Source: Nitrospinota bacterium (GTDB lineage: Bacteria; Nitrospinota_A; JADGAW01). Taken from it: 5,711 nucleotides of DNA. The notes below the pieces were generated by a model, which worked only from the letters and a program-made list of their open reading frames with translations, was not told where the DNA came from and made no database searches. The DNA lies in assembly GCA_015231815.1 (NCBI GenBank), contig JADGAW010000151.1, positions 1 through 5,711 on the forward strand, given 5' to 3'. The translations under genes and the position numbers were made by a program. Below are positions 4,670 to 5,711 of this stretch, piece by piece. How positions within the stretch are numbered: position 1 is the stretch's first letter; each line of letters starts with the position of its first letter.

Positions 4670-5670
4670 TCTTTCTCTTGAAATTCCTTGATGATTTTAT
4701 CAATATCAGTATGAGAATGAGACGGTAATCGCGCTCCAAGATGTGTTACCACCTGAGCTGCACAATAATTTCCAATAATAGAGCATTCCTCAAGGTTTTT
4801 GTTGTTGACTATGCCAGTTAATGCACCAGCGGCAAAAAGATCACCGGCTCCTGTTGTATCGATTGCATTTACCTCATACCCCTTTACATGAATTTTTGTT
4901 CCCTTTTTGTCAGATGCCCAAACACCATCTTTTCCTCTGGTGAAGAAAAGGGTGTTGCACATTTCGTGAATTTTATGAAATGCTTCTTCCGGGTTGTCTG
5001 TTTGCGCTAAGGCAAGTCCTTCCACCTCATTGCAAAAAAGAATATTTACATGAGAGGTAATGAAATCAACAATTTCTTGATGAAATGAGTTAACAACAAA
5101 AACATCACTTAAGGTAAAAGATACTTGAATGTTATGCTTTTTGGCAAGTTCGGCAACTTTTCTTCCGGCACTTCTGGTTTCATCACCAGTCCATAAATAA
5201 CCTTCAATATAAACAACCTTAGAACCGTCAATAATTGTTTCATCAACATTCTCCGGATGAAGTGCTGTTGATATTCCGAGGTTGGTTATCATGGTCCGTT
5301 GGGCATCAGGAGTTATGAGAACAACTGAAGTTCCCGTTCCGTTATCATCGGCATCAGGACCAGAAAACCCAACATTGCAGTCGGTCATGTCCTGACTGTA
5401 ATGAATGCCATATTCATCATTTGCAACTCTTCCAAAATAATAAGACCTTCCTCCAAGTGCTCCAATTCCGTGAATGGTGTTAGCGGCAGAACCACCGGAG
5501 CAAATACTGACTGAATGCTCCTTAAGCTTTTTGAGAACTTCCTCCTGTTCTGCAGGACCAGAAAGGGTCATTCCTCCCTTAGGAAAATTAAATTCAGCAA
5601 GTTGTTCATCTGTTACCTGTGTTTGAATATCAACAAGGGCATTTCCAATTCCAACAACATCATAGTTCAT
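4666..5670 (-). CDS. PfkB-family carbohydrate/nucleoside kinase, adenosine-kinase-like
   Basis: This 334-residue cytoplasmic ribokinase-fold enzyme transfers phosphate from ATP to a sugar or nucleoside hydroxyl. It shows the substrate-binding N-terminus VVGIGNALVDIQ (5-16, Asp14), the lid-proximal KGGMTL (31-36), PfkB signature 1 region SGGSAANTIHGIGALGG (58-74), RTMITNLGIS (125-134), VEGLALA-type helix after FCNE (212-215), and signature 2 IDTTGAGDLFAAGALTG (270-286). In signature 2, G-A-G forms the anion hole and Asp277 is the catalytic base. The LSDVFVV segment (187-193) and overall length fit the bacterial adenosine-kinase-like branch, which is annotated variously as adenosine kinase or sugar kinase. 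The substrate is therefore likely adenosine (purine salvage) but not proven. It is first in a minus-strand pair with the DsbA-like gene. Unlike its neighbours it has a clear Shine-Dalgarno sequence. Its promoter is not identified in the 41 bases left to the window edge. Confidence 0.93.
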   Translation of the reverse strand: MNYDVVGIGNALVDIQTQVTDEQLAEFNFPKGGMTLSGPAEQEEVLKKLKEHSVSICSGGSAANTIHGIGALGGRSYYFGRVANDEYGIHYSQDMTDCNVGFSGPDADDNGTGTSVVLITPDAQRTMITNLGISTALHPENVDETIIDGSKVVYIEGYLWTGDETRSAGRKVAELAKKHNIQVSFTLSDVFVVNSFHQEIVDFITSHVNILFCNEVEGLALAQTDNPEEAFHKIHEMCNTLFFTRGKDGVWASDKKGTKIHVKGYEVNAIDTTGAGDLFAAGALTGIVNNKNLEECSIIGNYCAAQVVTHLGARLPSHSHTDIDKIIKEFQEKE

Positions 5671-5673
5671 AAT

Positions 5674-5679
5674 CTCTCC
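5674..5679 (-). promoter_or_regulatory. Shine-Dalgarno sequence of the PfkB kinase gene
   Basis: On the minus strand GGAGAG stands 3 bases before the ATG (GGAG with a 5-base spacer). It is the only strong Shine-Dalgarno match at any start in the window and fixes the kinase start at 5670. Confidence 0.7.
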
Positions 5680-5711
5680 AGTAATTTATGGTTTTTTAAT
5701 TAAGCAAGTAA

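Overview
The window is a gene-dense, AT-rich stretch of chromosome with eight protein genes and no sign of mobile DNA, CRISPR or structural RNA genes. The gene content suggests a flagellated, chemotactic Gram-negative bacterium. The evidence is a CheA C-terminus, FliN, a putative lipoprotein and, most telling, a stringent starvation protein B (SspB)-like ClpXP adaptor. That adaptor's N-terminal domain looks most like the forms I know from Deltaproteobacteria in the broad sense (Bdellovibrio/Myxococcus/SAR324-type lineages). The lineage is inferred from memory of family patterns and is not proven. Five of the seven visible starts lack a Shine-Dalgarno sequence.

Layout. (1) Positions 1-1212, plus strand: the 3' part of cheA, then fliN. 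The 82-base gap between them carries a strong match to a sigma-54 (-24/-12) promoter overlapped by a 7-bp inverted repeat, so fliN probably has its own flagellar-type promoter. (2) Positions 1354-1977, minus strand: a PmtA-like SAM-dependent methyltransferase, convergent with fliN. (3) Positions 1978-2077: a divergent intergenic region with a palindromic ATTATATAAT, which gives a perfect TATAAT -10 hexamer on both strands and could be a bidirectional promoter. (4) Positions 2078-3936, plus strand: a probable operon of sspB-like adaptor, bcp-type peroxiredoxin and an unrecognised lipoprotein with a SHOCT-like C-terminus, with 27- and 29-base gaps. (5) Positions 3959-5670, minus strand: a probable two-gene operon, adenosine-kinase-like PfkB kinase first and then a DsbA/FrnE-like thioredoxin-fold protein. 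Its 3' end lies 22 bases from the lipoprotein gene's 3' end.

How they work together: cheA and fliN are the two ends of one pathway, the receptor-coupled kinase and the flagellar switch. The sspB-bcp-lipoprotein group combines substrate delivery to ClpXP with peroxide removal, a plausible stress or housekeeping set. The kinase and DsbA-like pair has no obvious joint pathway. I see no clear new multi-gene system. The most informative observations are the sigma-54 site before fliN, the shared palindromic -10, the ClpX-binding tail (plus a possible second copy) in the SspB-like protein, and the active-site change in the DsbA-like protein.
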